DNA of 64,000 nucleotides, taken from NCBI RefSeq assembly GCF_003148765.1, contig NZ_QGGV01000002.1:310001-374000 (forward strand), given 5' to 3'. The notes beneath the pieces were generated by a model. The model saw only the letters and a program-made list of their open reading frames with translations, searched no databases and was not told where the DNA came from. Source of the stretch: Silicimonas algicola. Lineage in GTDB: Bacteria; Pseudomonadota; Alphaproteobacteria; Rhodobacterales; Rhodobacteraceae. The position numbers and the translations under genes were made by a program. Shown here one piece after another: positions 36,713 through 45,094 of this stretch (its first letter is position 1; each line of letters opens with the position of its first letter).

Positions 36713-36753
36713 GCATGGGAACCGTTATGGCGTCCGTTACCGGCCCATGCACC
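36710..36753 (-). promoter_or_regulatory. Antiterminator hairpin of the ilv leader
   Basis: GGTGCATGGG (minus strand, 36753-36744, across the end of the leader ORF) can pair over 10 positions with CCCATGCGCC (36719-36710, one G-U). CCCATGCGCC overlaps the terminator's left arm, so the two structures exclude each other: stalled ribosome, antiterminator; finishing ribosome, terminator. Confidence 0.75.
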
Positions 36754-36787
36754 ACCGTCCTACAAGTACGACTACGATCCGTTCCAC
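36737..36787 (-). CDS. ilv leader peptide
   Basis: A 16-residue ORF, MERIVVVLVGRWCMGR, starting at a GTG with AGGAG six bases upstream (GGAG-ACCTTC-GTG). Six of seven consecutive codons, ATC GTA GTC GTA CTT GTA, specify Ile, Val, Val, Val, Leu, Val, the end products of the pathway. A ribosome that lacks any of these charged tRNAs would stall here. This is a standard leader design for branched-chain operons. Confidence 0.85.
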   Translation of the reverse strand: MERIVVVLVGRWCMGR

Positions 36788-36810
36788 GAAGGTCTCCTAT
36801 CGGTCCCGGG

Positions 36811-36839
36811 ACACTATGCAGGAGGGTGGGGAGCGTCAA
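36811..36839 (-). promoter_or_regulatory. Promoter of the ilv operon
   Basis: TTGACG (36839-36834) and TAGTGT (36816-36811) on the minus strand are 17 bases apart. Transcription would begin near 36804, 17 bases before the leader GTG. Confidence 0.7.
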
Positions 36840-36889
36840 CCGCCAAATTTCCATTTCTTGCGTGGCGGCGGCACCTCGCGCAACTTTTA

Positions 36890-37534
36890 TCAGAAGGTGC
36901 CGGTGCCCTGCAGGACGCCGTGCTCGAGCGCGTAGCGCGTCAGACCGGCTGTGGAACTGATCCCCAGCTTGCGGCGGATGTTCTTCCGATGCGTCTCGAC
37001 CGTGTGGACGCTGATGTCGAGGCTGTCGGCGACCTCGCGGTTCGAGCGGCCCTGCGCGAGCTGGAGAAGGATCGTCTGCTCGCGCGAGGTCAGCGGTTCG
37101 CGCCCGTCCGCGATCTTCTTCGGCGAGAGCTGCGACTTGGCGCCGGTGCAGAGATAGGTCTCGCCCCGCATCACGGCGTCGATAGCGATCTTGATCTCGT
37201 CCGTGGGCACGTCCTTCAGGACATAGCCCTTCGCGCCGTGCGCGAGCGCCGTCGAGATGTATTCGGCGCTGTCGTGCATCGACAGGATCAGGATGCGCAT
37301 GTCGGGACAGCGCTCGAGGATCAGTTCGGTTGCGGCAAGCCCGGTGAGGCCGGGCATGTTGAGGTCCATCAGCACCACGTCGGGTCTCATCCTTTCGGCC
37401 GCCTCGACCGCCGCGCGCCCGTCCGGCGCGGTGCCGACGACTTCGAGGTCGTCGTAGGTGTCGAGGATGGCTTCGATCCCCTCGGCCACCATCGGATGGT
37501 CGTCGGCGATGAGGACGCGGACAGGTGCGGTCAT
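36890..37534 (-). CDS. NarL/LuxR-type response regulator
   Basis: A 214-residue two-component regulator. The receiver domain has DDH near residue 11, phosphoacceptor Asp57 in VVLMDLNMPG and Lys in GYVLKDVP. The C-terminal LuxR HTH is LTSREQTILLQLAQGRSNREVADSLDISVHTVETHRKNIRRKLGISST. It overlaps the upstream kinase by ATGA. Both are divergent from the TRAP transporter genes, so it most likely controls them. Confidence 0.93.
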   Translation of the reverse strand: MTAPVRVLIADDHPMVAEGIEAILDTYDDLEVVGTAPDGRAAVEAAERMRPDVVLMDLNMPGLTGLAATELILERCPDMRILILSMHDSAEYISTALAHGAKGYVLKDVPTDEIKIAIDAVMRGETYLCTGAKSQLSPKKIADGREPLTSREQTILLQLAQGRSNREVADSLDISVHTVETHRKNIRRKLGISSTAGLTRYALEHGVLQGTGTF

Positions 37535-38949
37535 GCGCTTTCCTTGGTTTCGGTGTCTGGTCTGAGAAGGTGGGTCAGGGGCACCTCGGCCTCGATCACG
37601 GTGCCGGTGGACGAGGCGAGGATGCGGAAGGTGCCGCCAAGCTGCTCGACGCGCTCCTGCATGTTGCGCAGGCCGAGACCGCCCGACACCTGGTCTGGAC
37701 GGAAGCCGTGGCCGTCGTCCTGGATGCGCAGCGTGGCGCCCTTGCGGTGGCCGTAGACGCGGATCTTCACTTCGGAGGCGACTGCGTGCCGCTCGATGTT
37801 GGTCAGCGCCTCCTGTGCGACGCGGAAGAGTGCGATCTTGGCGTCGTCATCCAGCCGGTTGCGGAACACCACCGTCTCGAGTTCGGAGGCGATGCCGGTC
37901 CGCTCGGTGAACTCGTCGGTCAGGGTCTTGAGGGCCGGCCCCAGGCCCAGGTCGTCGAGCGTGCCTGGACGCAAGTCGCGGCTGATGCGGCGCACCTCCT
38001 GGATCGCGGTCGTCAGCCCGTCGAGGCCCTTCCGCAGGCTTTCCGCCGCACGTCCGTCGCCCGAGCGGAACCGCCTCTCGGCCAGATCGAGCGCGTAGCG
38101 CACCGACACGAGCATCTGGCTGATCCCGTCATGAAGCTCGCGCGCGACGCGGCCGCGTTCCTCCTCCTGGGTGTCGATGATGCGCTGCGTGAGGCGCTTG
38201 AGCGCGGCGTCGGCGAGGGAACGCTCCCGTATGTTGACGAAGAGACCCGAAGCGAAGACCGCGACGAGCGCCCCGGCGGCGATGGCGCCGATCCACAGGA
38301 AGTTGCGACGGACCCGCGCCTCGACGCCGGCACGCGCCGAAGCGACCGTCTCGCGGACGTCGTCGATGAAGATGCCGGTGCCAAGCGCCCATCTCCAGTC
38401 CTGAAAGCCGACGACATAGGAGATCATCTCGGCCTGCCGGCCGGTCGTGGGCTTGGGCCAGTCGTGGGTCTGGTAGCCGCCGCCCGAGCGGGCGAGTTCG
38501 ATGAAGCGCTGCACGATCTTCGTGCCGTCCGTGCCCTCGAGATCCAGCCAGTTGCGGTTGATGAGATGCGTCTGGCGGGGTGCGACGAGGTTGGTGCCGT
38601 CGTAATCGAAGACGAAGAAGTATCCGTCCTGCCCGTAGATCATCGCCGCCAGCGACTGCATCACCTCGACCTTCGCCTCTTCGTCGAGAGGCGAGGCGTT
38701 GCCGTAGACGGCGCCAATGGCGGTTCGGGCGATCGAGATGTAATTTTTCAGCTCCGCCTTCTTGGCCGCGATCAACTCGCGCTCCAGCGCCGCGATCTCG
38801 CGTTCGGCGAGCGTGCGCGACTGGAGCGCCACGAACGCGGCCATCGCCGCGACGGCAAGAACGAGGGGAACGGCGGCCAGAAGCAGGAACTTCCGCCGAT
38901 AGCGCCGCGACAGGCGCTGGTCGAGTGTTTCGATGCCGCGTCTCGTCAT
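37531..38949 (-). CDS. Cache-domain sensor histidine kinase
   Basis: A 472-residue sensor. Two transmembrane helices (about 20-42 and 217-237) flank a periplasmic single Cache domain (YFFVFDYDGTNLVAPRQTHLINRNWLDL), which in this family senses small carboxylates. The kinase core is HisKA_3 with phosphoacceptor His273 (ELHDGISQML) and an ATPase domain ending GGLGLRNMQERVEQLGG. Its gene faces the TRAP genes, suggesting that it senses the transported acid. The response regulator follows with a 4-base overlap. Confidence 0.93.
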   Translation of the reverse strand: MTRRGIETLDQRLSRRYRRKFLLLAAVPLVLAVAAMAAFVALQSRTLAEREIAALERELIAAKKAELKNYISIARTAIGAVYGNASPLDEEAKVEVMQSLAAMIYGQDGYFFVFDYDGTNLVAPRQTHLINRNWLDLEGTDGTKIVQRFIELARSGGGYQTHDWPKPTTGRQAEMISYVVGFQDWRWALGTGIFIDDVRETVASARAGVEARVRRNFLWIGAIAAGALVAVFASGLFVNIRERSLADAALKRLTQRIIDTQEEERGRVARELHDGISQMLVSVRYALDLAERRFRSGDGRAAESLRKGLDGLTTAIQEVRRISRDLRPGTLDDLGLGPALKTLTDEFTERTGIASELETVVFRNRLDDDAKIALFRVAQEALTNIERHAVASEVKIRVYGHRKGATLRIQDDGHGFRPDQVSGGLGLRNMQERVEQLGGTFRILASSTGTVIEAEVPLTHLLRPDTETKESA

Positions 38950-39052
38950 TCGTCCCTGCCGGTTTCATTGCAGGTCGCCGCCTGCCGGGCAAGGCTCGCC
39001 GCATCCGCATGCGGCGCTAACAGGGCGAAAAACGCCCCGCATTCCCTTGCGT

Positions 39053-39068
39053 CTACTCAATAACGGGT
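39053..39068 (+). promoter_or_regulatory. Candidate regulator site before TRAP genes
   Basis: TACTC-AATAAC-GGGTA is an imperfect inverted repeat 92 bases before the TRAP start. LuxR-type regulators bind such short half-sites. The assignment to the neighbouring regulator is a guess. Confidence 0.3.
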
Positions 39069-39159
39069 ATTCCCCTGACACATGGCTCCCTCTAGTGTCG
39101 CGCCACTTGCAACGATCCGCTTGTGAAAGCGGGCCATGCGTATTTGGGAGGATAACCAC

Positions 39160-40242
39160 ATGGATCGTCGTTCATTCCTTAAGAACACCGCCATCGGCGG
39201 CTCGGCGGCCGCCGCCACCTCGCTGGCGGCCCCGGCCTATGCCCAGGGCAACCGCACGCTGACGCTCGTCACCACCTGGGGCCGCGGCCTTGCCGGCGTG
39301 CACGACAGCGCGCAGCGCGTCGCCGACAACATCACGGCGCTCACGGACGGCCAGGTCACCGTCGACCTCAAGGCCGCGGGCGAACTCGTCGGCGCCTTCG
39401 AGGTCTTCGACGCGGTGACCTCCGGCCAGGCCGACATGTACCACGGCGCCGACTACTACTTCGTCGGCCAGCATCCGGGCTATGCCTTCTTCACCGCCGT
39501 GCCCATGGGCATGACGGCGCAGGAGCTGGTCAACTGGTACTACATGGACGGCGGCATGGAGCTTCACGACGAGCTCGGCCAGATCTTCGGCCTGAAGTCC
39601 TTCCTCGCCGGCAACACCGGCGCGCAGTCGGGCGGCTGGTTCAAGTCCGAGATCAACAGCCCCGAGGATTTCCAGGGCCTCAAGTTCCGGATGCCCGGCC
39701 TCGGCGGCCAGGCCCTCGGCAAGCTGGGCGCGAGCGTCCAGAACCTGCCCGGCGCCGAAGTGTACCAGGCGCTTGCCTCGGGCGCCATCGACGGGACCGA
39801 GTGGATCGGACCCTGGGCGGACGAGAAGGCCGGTTTCCAGGAAATCACCAAGATCTACTACACCTCGGGCTTCCACGAGCCGGGTGCCGGCCTGTCGCTG
39901 GCCACCAACCGCGAGGTCTTTGAAAGCCTGACGCCGACGCAACAGAAGATCATCGAGATCGCCTCGGCCGAGTGCCACCAGTGGAACCTCGCACAGTTCC
40001 TGTCCGAGAACGCCGCGGCGCTCCAGCGTCTTCAGTCGGCCGGCGTGACGGTCCGCGAATTCCCGGATGCGGTCTGGGATGCCTTCGGCCGTGCAAGCCA
40101 GGAAGTCCACGACGAGAACATGGGCGACGAGCTCTACAAGAAGATCTACGACAGCGCGATGGCCTCGATGCGGTCCTCGTCCGAATGGATCGCCAAGTCG
40201 ACCGGCGCCTACCTTGCGCAGCGCGACCGCGTCCTGGGCTGA
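39160..40242 (+). CDS. TRAP transporter substrate-binding protein, TakP/DctP type
   Basis: A 360-residue periplasmic binding protein. The N-terminus MDRRSFLKNTAIGGSAAAA is a Tat signal (RRSFLK), as in TakP. The family core is present: AAGELVGAFEVFDAVTSGQADMYHGADYYFVG, GGWFKSEINSPEDFQGLKFRMPGLGGQALGKLG and ASGAIDGTEWIGPWADEKAGF. TakP-like proteins bind 2-oxo or other monocarboxylates. Start MDRRSF at 39160 follows GGGAGG at 39149-39154; an ATG at 39136 adds eight residues and breaks the Tat signal. A hairpin separates it from the permease genes. Confidence 0.9.
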   Translation: MDRRSFLKNTAIGGSAAAATSLAAPAYAQGNRTLTLVTTWGRGLAGVHDSAQRVADNITALTDGQVTVDLKAAGELVGAFEVFDAVTSGQADMYHGADYYFVGQHPGYAFFTAVPMGMTAQELVNWYYMDGGMELHDELGQIFGLKSFLAGNTGAQSGGWFKSEINSPEDFQGLKFRMPGLGGQALGKLGASVQNLPGAEVYQALASGAIDGTEWIGPWADEKAGFQEITKIYYTSGFHEPGAGLSLATNREVFESLTPTQQKIIEIASAECHQWNLAQFLSENAAALQRLQSAGVTVREFPDAVWDAFGRASQEVHDENMGDELYKKIYDSAMASMRSSSEWIAKSTGAYLAQRDRVLG

Positions 40243-40259
40243 GACTGACCTCAACGACG

Positions 40260-40283
40260 AAAGGGGCCCAGCCGGGCCCCTTT
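40260..40283 (+). terminator. Hairpin between TRAP binding protein and permease genes
   Basis: AAAGGGGCCC-AGCC-GGGCCCCTTT, a perfect 10-base-pair stem with a 4-base loop, 17 bases after the binding protein stop. In TRAP operons such elements reduce read-through or protect the upstream message, so the binding protein is made in excess over the membrane subunits. Confidence 0.75.
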
Positions 40284-40314
40284 CCAAGACAGACGGACCA
40301 TTCGGGAGGGGACA

Positions 40315-41217
40315 GTGGTCGAAGGTCTTTCGTGGTTCTTCACGAACATCGCCCTGGCGTTCTATAACTTCTTCTACGCCATCACCCATCCGAACCTGTG
40401 GCTGGACATGGGCGACCCCGAAGCCGTGAGCCGGGTGATCTATTACGGCGGTTCGGTCGAGTTCTTCTTCATCGTCTTCGTGGCCTTCCTTGTCCTGACG
40501 GGGCTGGGGCTGTGGAAGAACGGCATCATGTGGGGCGCTGTCCGCATCCTCGAGGGGTTCGGCAACGCCGTGGGCCGCGTTGCGGCCTGGGCCGGCCTCA
40601 TCATGGTGATTCAGCAGATCATCATCATCTTCGTCCAGCGGGTCTTCGCCAGCGCCCAGATCACGCTCGGTTTCGGCACGCCGCTGACCAAGGATGTCTC
40701 GTGGTGGTCCGAGGAACTGAAGCTCTGGAACGCGCTCGTCGTGTGCCTATGCGTGTCCTACACCTTCATCCAAGGTGGTCACGTCCGGGTCGACCTGATC
40801 TATTCCGGCGTCTCGTACCGCACCAAGCGCGTCCTCGACATGCTGGGCTCGCTGTTCTTCATGATCCCGACGGCAGTCCTGACGTGGATGTACGCCTGGT
40901 ACTTCCTGTGGCGTCACCTCGTCGTCCCCAAGCCCTCGGCCAGCCAGACGCTGGAACAGACGATGATGAAGGCGCGCGCCCTGCGGTGGAACGTCGAGAC
41001 CATCGGCTTCAGCCCGAACGGCTTCAACGGCTATTTCCTGTTCAAGGTCCTGCTGCTGGCCTTCTGCGCGATGGTGTTCATCCAGGCCATCGCCTTCTTC
41101 TACCGCTCGTTCCTCGAGTGGAAGGAAGGGCCGGAGAGCGAAGGCAAGTATCTCGACCGCGATGCCCTTGGCGATCCCAATGCCGAGCTCGTGCACGCCA
41201 TCGATGAACATCACTGA
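40315..41217 (+). CDS. TRAP transporter small permease subunit (DctQ type)
   Basis: A 300-residue membrane subunit with a GTG start 72 bases after the binding-protein gene. It has four central helices (VEFFFIVFVAFLVLTGLGLW, WAGLIMVIQQIIIIFVQR, VVCLCVSYTFIQGGHVRVDLIYSG, MLGSLFFMIPTAVLTWMYAW) and a further C-terminal one (FLFKVLLLAFCAMVFIQAI). Usual DctQ proteins are 160-230 residues, so this one is long at both ends. It belongs with the following large permease, ten bases on. Confidence 0.88.
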   Translation: MVEGLSWFFTNIALAFYNFFYAITHPNLWLDMGDPEAVSRVIYYGGSVEFFFIVFVAFLVLTGLGLWKNGIMWGAVRILEGFGNAVGRVAAWAGLIMVIQQIIIIFVQRVFASAQITLGFGTPLTKDVSWWSEELKLWNALVVCLCVSYTFIQGGHVRVDLIYSGVSYRTKRVLDMLGSLFFMIPTAVLTWMYAWYFLWRHLVVPKPSASQTLEQTMMKARALRWNVETIGFSPNGFNGYFLFKVLLLAFCAMVFIQAIAFFYRSFLEWKEGPESEGKYLDRDALGDPNAELVHAIDEHH

Positions 41218-41227
41218 GGACTGACAG

Positions 41228-43582
41228 ATGCTTCTTGGACTCGACGGCGTAGAGATCGGTCTTCTGATCGTCTTCCTATGTCTCTTCGGCGGCATCCTGT
41301 CGGGCTTCCCCGTGGCCTTCGCCATCGGCGGCGCGGCGGTGATCTCGTTCGCGATCATCGCCGGGCTCGACGGCGCGGGTCTGCTGATCCACCAGGCCAT
41401 CGACACGTCGAGCGCCGACTACTCCGCTCTGGTTCGAGAAGGGATACGACCCGACGCCATATCGGTGTTCTCCTATCCCGACCTGCCGCGCCTGGGCGTG
41501 CCCGTCTTCCCGCAGGGCTGGGAATTGGCGATGGACCGCAACGTGTCGTTCATCGTGAACCGGATGAACGAGCGCGTGCTCGCCGGCGCGTCGATCGAGA
41601 CGCTGCTGGCCGTGCTGATGTTCGTGATGATGGGCATCACGCTCGAACGCTCGAAGATCGCCAACGACCTGCTTCTGACGATGGCGCGGGTCTTCGGACC
41701 GCTTCCGGGAGGACTTGCGGTGTCTATCGTCGTGGTGGGCGCGTTCCTCGCCGCCTCGACGGGGATCGTCGGCGCCACCGTCGTGACCATGGGCCTGCTC
41801 GCCCTGCCGACGATGCTGCGCAACAACTACTCGCCCGAGCTTGCGACCGGCGTCATCGCCGCCTCCGGCACGCTGGGCCAGATCATTCCGCCCTCCATCG
41901 TCATCGTGCTTCTGGGCACCCTCGCCGGCGACCTCTACGCCGCCGCGCAGGAGGAGCGCGCCTCGCTCGTCGGCTGCTCGGATGCGCTGACCTACCTGGG
42001 CGAGCCTGCGGTCGTGTCGGTCGGCACGCTGTTCCAGGCAGCGCTGCTGCCGGGGATCCTTCTGGCGGTGCTCTATGGCCTTTACGCCTTCGGCTTCGCT
42101 CTTCTGAACCCGTCCAAGGCGCCGGCCGTTCAATTCGGCGAATCGACCTCCGAGATCGTGACCCGGAACGAGGCGCTGACCTGGTATCTCGGTGCGCCCA
42201 TCCTCCTGATCGGCGGGCTGATCGTCGCGATGTCCTTCGGGGTCGTCGGCAACCAGAGCACGCGTGTCGACAGCTTCTCGGAGGCGGGCCAGACCGCCTC
42301 ACTGCGCACCAAGGTTTCGCTCCAGTGCCAGGAGGCGATGATCGAGCTTCATGGCCAGGCGGCCTGGGATCGGGCGCTTGAGCAGCAGGCCGAGATCGAT
42401 GCCGCGGGCGGCGTTGAACAGGCCGTGCAGCTGACCGAGGAAGAGCGCGCACAGCGCACGATGCAGAAGATCCTCGACGCCGCGCCGATCGGCACCGGCG
42501 TCGCCGTCGGCTTCCTGATCCTGTCGCTCGTCCTGACGACCGCCCTCGGCGTGTCGCCCAGTTCGGACCCGAGGCCGTTGTGGATCGGCCTGGGCGGGGT
42601 GGTGCTGGCGCTTCTGGTCGATGCCTTCCTCATCATGCCGACCACGACGCCGGGGATGACCTTCGTCTATCTCCTGATCCCGCTTGCCATCGTCATCTGG
42701 GCCTGCCGCATCGCGGTCGAGCGTCTGGGCCGGAACGAGCTTCTGCGCGTCGTCTTCCCGCCGCTGGTGCTGATCGTGGCTGTCCTGGGATCCATCCTGG
42801 GCGGCATCACCAACCCGACCCCTGCGGCGGCCTTGGGTGCCGGCGGCGCGATCTTGCTGGCGGCTTACAGGAAGCGGAAGGACCAGAACCGCAGCGGCCG
42901 GGTCATCATCATGTCGAGCTTCGCGCTGGTCATCATGCTGCTGATCGGGTTCAACTTCGACCTCCGCGTCGGGTCGAACACCACGACCGAGAACTGGATC
43001 GCCTTCTTCGTTGCCCAGGCGACGTATCTCTTCGCGCTCTTCGGGCTGTTCTACGCCTGCTGGGTCCTGCTCGCGTCGGGTGTCCTGGGGCCTATCGTCC
43101 GCGAGACGGCAAAGGTCACGAGCATGGTGTTCACCATCCTCATCGGGTCGCAGCTTCTCAACCTCGTGGTGATCTCCTTCGGCGGCGAACATTACATCCA
43201 GGACTTCCTCAAGAGCTTCGACGACGAGTTCACTGTCTTCCTGATCGTGATGCTGGTGCTGTTCTTCCTGGGCTTCGTGCTCGACTTTCTCGAGATCATC
43301 TACATCGTCATCCCGATCGTCGGTCCCGTCATCTATGGCGGCACCTTCGACCCGAAGTGGGTGACGATCATGATCGCGGTGAACCTTCAGACGTCGTTCC
43401 TTACGCCGCCCTTCGGCTTCGCGCTGTTCTACCTGCGCGGCGTCGCCCCGCCCGAGGTCACGACGCGGCATATCTATCGCGGCATCATTCCCTTCGTGCT
43501 GATCCAGATCCTGGGGCTGGCCCTTCTGTGGTTCTTCCCGGAGGTCGTGACGATCGTTCCCGACCTGATGCCAAACAACTGA
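41228..43582 (+). CDS. TRAP transporter large permease subunit, extended DctM
   Basis: A 784-residue integral membrane protein. DctM motifs are present at both ends: GGILSGFPVAFAIGG, SIVVVGAFLAASTGIVGATVVTMGLLALP and GTLGQIIPPSIVIVLLGTLAG near the N-terminus; FFLGFVLDFLEIIYIVIPIVGPVI and LTPPFGFALFYLRGVAPPEVTT near the C-terminus. Standard DctM has about 430 residues, so roughly 350 are extra: a soluble insert near residues 60-105 and a long middle section (about 300-520) with a Gln/Glu-rich soluble part and added helices. It follows the small permease by ten bases. Confidence 0.88.
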   Translation: MLLGLDGVEIGLLIVFLCLFGGILSGFPVAFAIGGAAVISFAIIAGLDGAGLLIHQAIDTSSADYSALVREGIRPDAISVFSYPDLPRLGVPVFPQGWELAMDRNVSFIVNRMNERVLAGASIETLLAVLMFVMMGITLERSKIANDLLLTMARVFGPLPGGLAVSIVVVGAFLAASTGIVGATVVTMGLLALPTMLRNNYSPELATGVIAASGTLGQIIPPSIVIVLLGTLAGDLYAAAQEERASLVGCSDALTYLGEPAVVSVGTLFQAALLPGILLAVLYGLYAFGFALLNPSKAPAVQFGESTSEIVTRNEALTWYLGAPILLIGGLIVAMSFGVVGNQSTRVDSFSEAGQTASLRTKVSLQCQEAMIELHGQAAWDRALEQQAEIDAAGGVEQAVQLTEEERAQRTMQKILDAAPIGTGVAVGFLILSLVLTTALGVSPSSDPRPLWIGLGGVVLALLVDAFLIMPTTTPGMTFVYLLIPLAIVIWACRIAVERLGRNELLRVVFPPLVLIVAVLGSILGGITNPTPAAALGAGGAILLAAYRKRKDQNRSGRVIIMSSFALVIMLLIGFNFDLRVGSNTTTENWIAFFVAQATYLFALFGLFYACWVLLASGVLGPIVRETAKVTSMVFTILIGSQLLNLVVISFGGEHYIQDFLKSFDDEFTVFLIVMLVLFFLGFVLDFLEIIYIVIPIVGPVIYGGTFDPKWVTIMIAVNLQTSFLTPPFGFALFYLRGVAPPEVTTRHIYRGIIPFVLIQILGLALLWFFPEVVTIVPDLMPNN

Positions 43583-43592
43583 CGCCACGCAG

Positions 43593-43620
43593 CGTCCCGC
43601 CACGGCGGGACGTCTTATTT
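43593..43620 (+). terminator. Terminator of the TRAP operon
   Basis: CGTCCCGC-CACG-GCGGGACG followed by TCTTATTT, ten bases after the large permease stop codon. It also lies 16 bases from the convergent bpt stop. Confidence 0.85.
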
Positions 43621-43636
43621 CGACGGTGGGGATGGG

Positions 43637-44461
43637 TCAGCGCGTGGGTCGCGTATCGGGCAGGCTGATGCGCGCGACCTGCTCTGCGATGGGATCGGTC
43701 GACAGCGGGTGCGTGTCGGCGGAATAGCTGTCGGGGTCGCCGAGGTTCTGCCAGGCGCCGCGAGAATAGACCTCGAGCGCCGAGAAGTTGGCCTTGTAGC
43801 CCATCTTCGCCGATCCCGGCACCCAGTAGCCGAGATAGACGTAAGGCAGCCCCGCCTCGCGCGCGATCTCCACGTGATCGAGGATCACATAGGTGCCCAG
43901 GCCCCGGTCCGCGACATCGGGATCGTAGAAGCTGTAGACCATCGACAGCCCGTCATCGAGAACGTCGGTGAGACACACGGCGCGCAGGCGTTTCTGGCGG
44001 TCGACGCGGTCCGAATATTCGACGACGCGCGAGCGGATCGGGGTCTCTTCGATCATCGCGGCGAACTCGAAGATGTCCATGTCGGCCATGCCGCCGTCGG
44101 CGTGGCGGGCGTCGAGGTAGGCGCGGAACAGCGCGTACTGATCCTCGGTCGCCCAGGGAGAGGTCGCGTCGCGGCGCAGACCGTCGTTCCGCTTCTGGTT
44201 CCGGCGCTGGCTGCGCGAGGGCTCGAAATCCGCGACCCGGATGCGTGCCGACAGGCAGGCCGAGCATTCCGCGCAGGAGGGACGGTAGAGCACGTTCTGC
44301 GAGCGGCGGAATCCCTGCTTCGACAGCGCGTTGTTCAGTTGCTCGGCATAGTCGCCCTGAAGGGCGGTGAACAGCTTCCGCTCCATCCTGCCGTCGAGAT
44401 ACGGGCAGGGCTGGGGCGCCGTGACATAGAATTGCGGCGCGAGTGGAAGGGTGTGGCGCAT
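43637..44461 (-). CDS. bpt: Leucyl/phenylalanyl-type arginyltransferase Bpt
   Basis: A 274-residue aminoacyl-tRNA-protein transferase of the ATE family that adds leucine to N-terminal Asp/Glu and marks proteins for degradation. Landmarks are [46 protein letters not shown], with the clustered cysteines of the ATE_N domain, and [44 protein letters not shown]. It is on the minus strand below the RDD gene with an 85-base gap. Confidence 0.92.
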   Translation of the reverse strand: MRHTLPLAPQFYVTAPQPCPYLDGRMERKLFTALQGDYAEQLNNALSKQGFRRSQNVLYRPSCAECSACLSARIRVADFEPSRSQRRNQKRNDGLRRDATSPWATEDQYALFRAYLDARHADGGMADMDIFEFAAMIEETPIRSRVVEYSDRVDRQKRLRAVCLTDVLDDGLSMVYSFYDPDVADRGLGTYVILDHVEIAREAGLPYVYLGYWVPGSAKMGYKANFSALEVYSRGAWQNLGDPDSYSADTHPLSTDPIAEQVARISLPDTRPTR

Positions 44462-44546
44462 GGTAACCTAAGGCGGCGGGACTGGCTTTCGGACTCAAAG
44501 ACTAGCGCCCCGATCCCGAAGCGCCAATCCCCCATTATGGCTGTAG

Positions 44547-44996
44547 TCAGGCGTGACGGTTGATGGCCGCAGTCCCAAGGACCATGTCCGTCAGCCCCTG
44601 CTTGCGCGCGGTCGTCAGGATCAGCACGATCGAGATGAGCTGAAGCGGGAAGGTGATGACCGAAACGGTATAGCCCGCGACATGAAGGAACGCGGTCAGC
44701 CCGTCCAGCCGCTCGCCGTCCGCCGCGCGCAGCTCGATCGCCATCAGCCTCATGCCGAGCGTCGCAGAGCCGCCCGAGATGGTCATCCAGCGGTAAAGAA
44801 AGCCGACAACCAGGAACAGCGGGAGGAAGAGCGGAGCGAGGAACAGCGTGAAGACCGAGATCGCGGCCGTCACAACGGCGATCAGGCCCACGTCGACGAC
44901 CCAGGCCATCAGGCGCTTGACGGGAACGTCGTCGTAGAACTCGGGATGTGTGTCTGGATCGGGAAGGCCGGTCCGGATGTCGTGTGTCATGTCCAT
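44547..44996 (-). CDS. RDD family membrane protein
   Basis: A 149-residue membrane protein with the RDD signature: KRLMAWVVDVGLIAVVTAAISVF (helix 1), then FLVVGFLYRWMTISGGSATLGMRLMAIELRAADG, and a C-terminal helix with ILTTARKQGLTDMVLGTAAI. The family is linked to small-solute or ion transport. Start is MDMTHDI at 44996 or MTHDI at 44990. It lies between DUF2852 and bpt; a hairpin separates it from DUF2852. Confidence 0.88.
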   Translation of the reverse strand: MDMTHDIRTGLPDPDTHPEFYDDVPVKRLMAWVVDVGLIAVVTAAISVFTLFLAPLFLPLFLVVGFLYRWMTISGGSATLGMRLMAIELRAADGERLDGLTAFLHVAGYTVSVITFPLQLISIVLILTTARKQGLTDMVLGTAAINRHA

Positions 44997-45030
44997 CGGT
45001 GTCTCCTGTCCCCTTTAGATAGGAAGTGTC

Positions 45031-45067
45031 GGCGGCCCCTTGGAGGGGACGGTTGGCAGGGGCCGCC
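45031..45067 (-). terminator. Stem-loop between DUF2852 and RDD genes
   Basis: A 10-base-pair stem GGCGGCCCCT/AGGGGCCGCC around a 17-base loop, 28 bases after the DUF2852 stop codon, without a U-run. Confidence 0.55.
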
Positions 45068-45094
45068 GCCGAAAGTGCGGAAGCCCCTCCGGTG

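Noticed and set aside
36654-36854. 66-residue minus-strand ORF in the ilv leader
   Set aside because: Its frame has no ribosome site and runs through the terminator; the 16-residue ORF in another frame fits attenuation.
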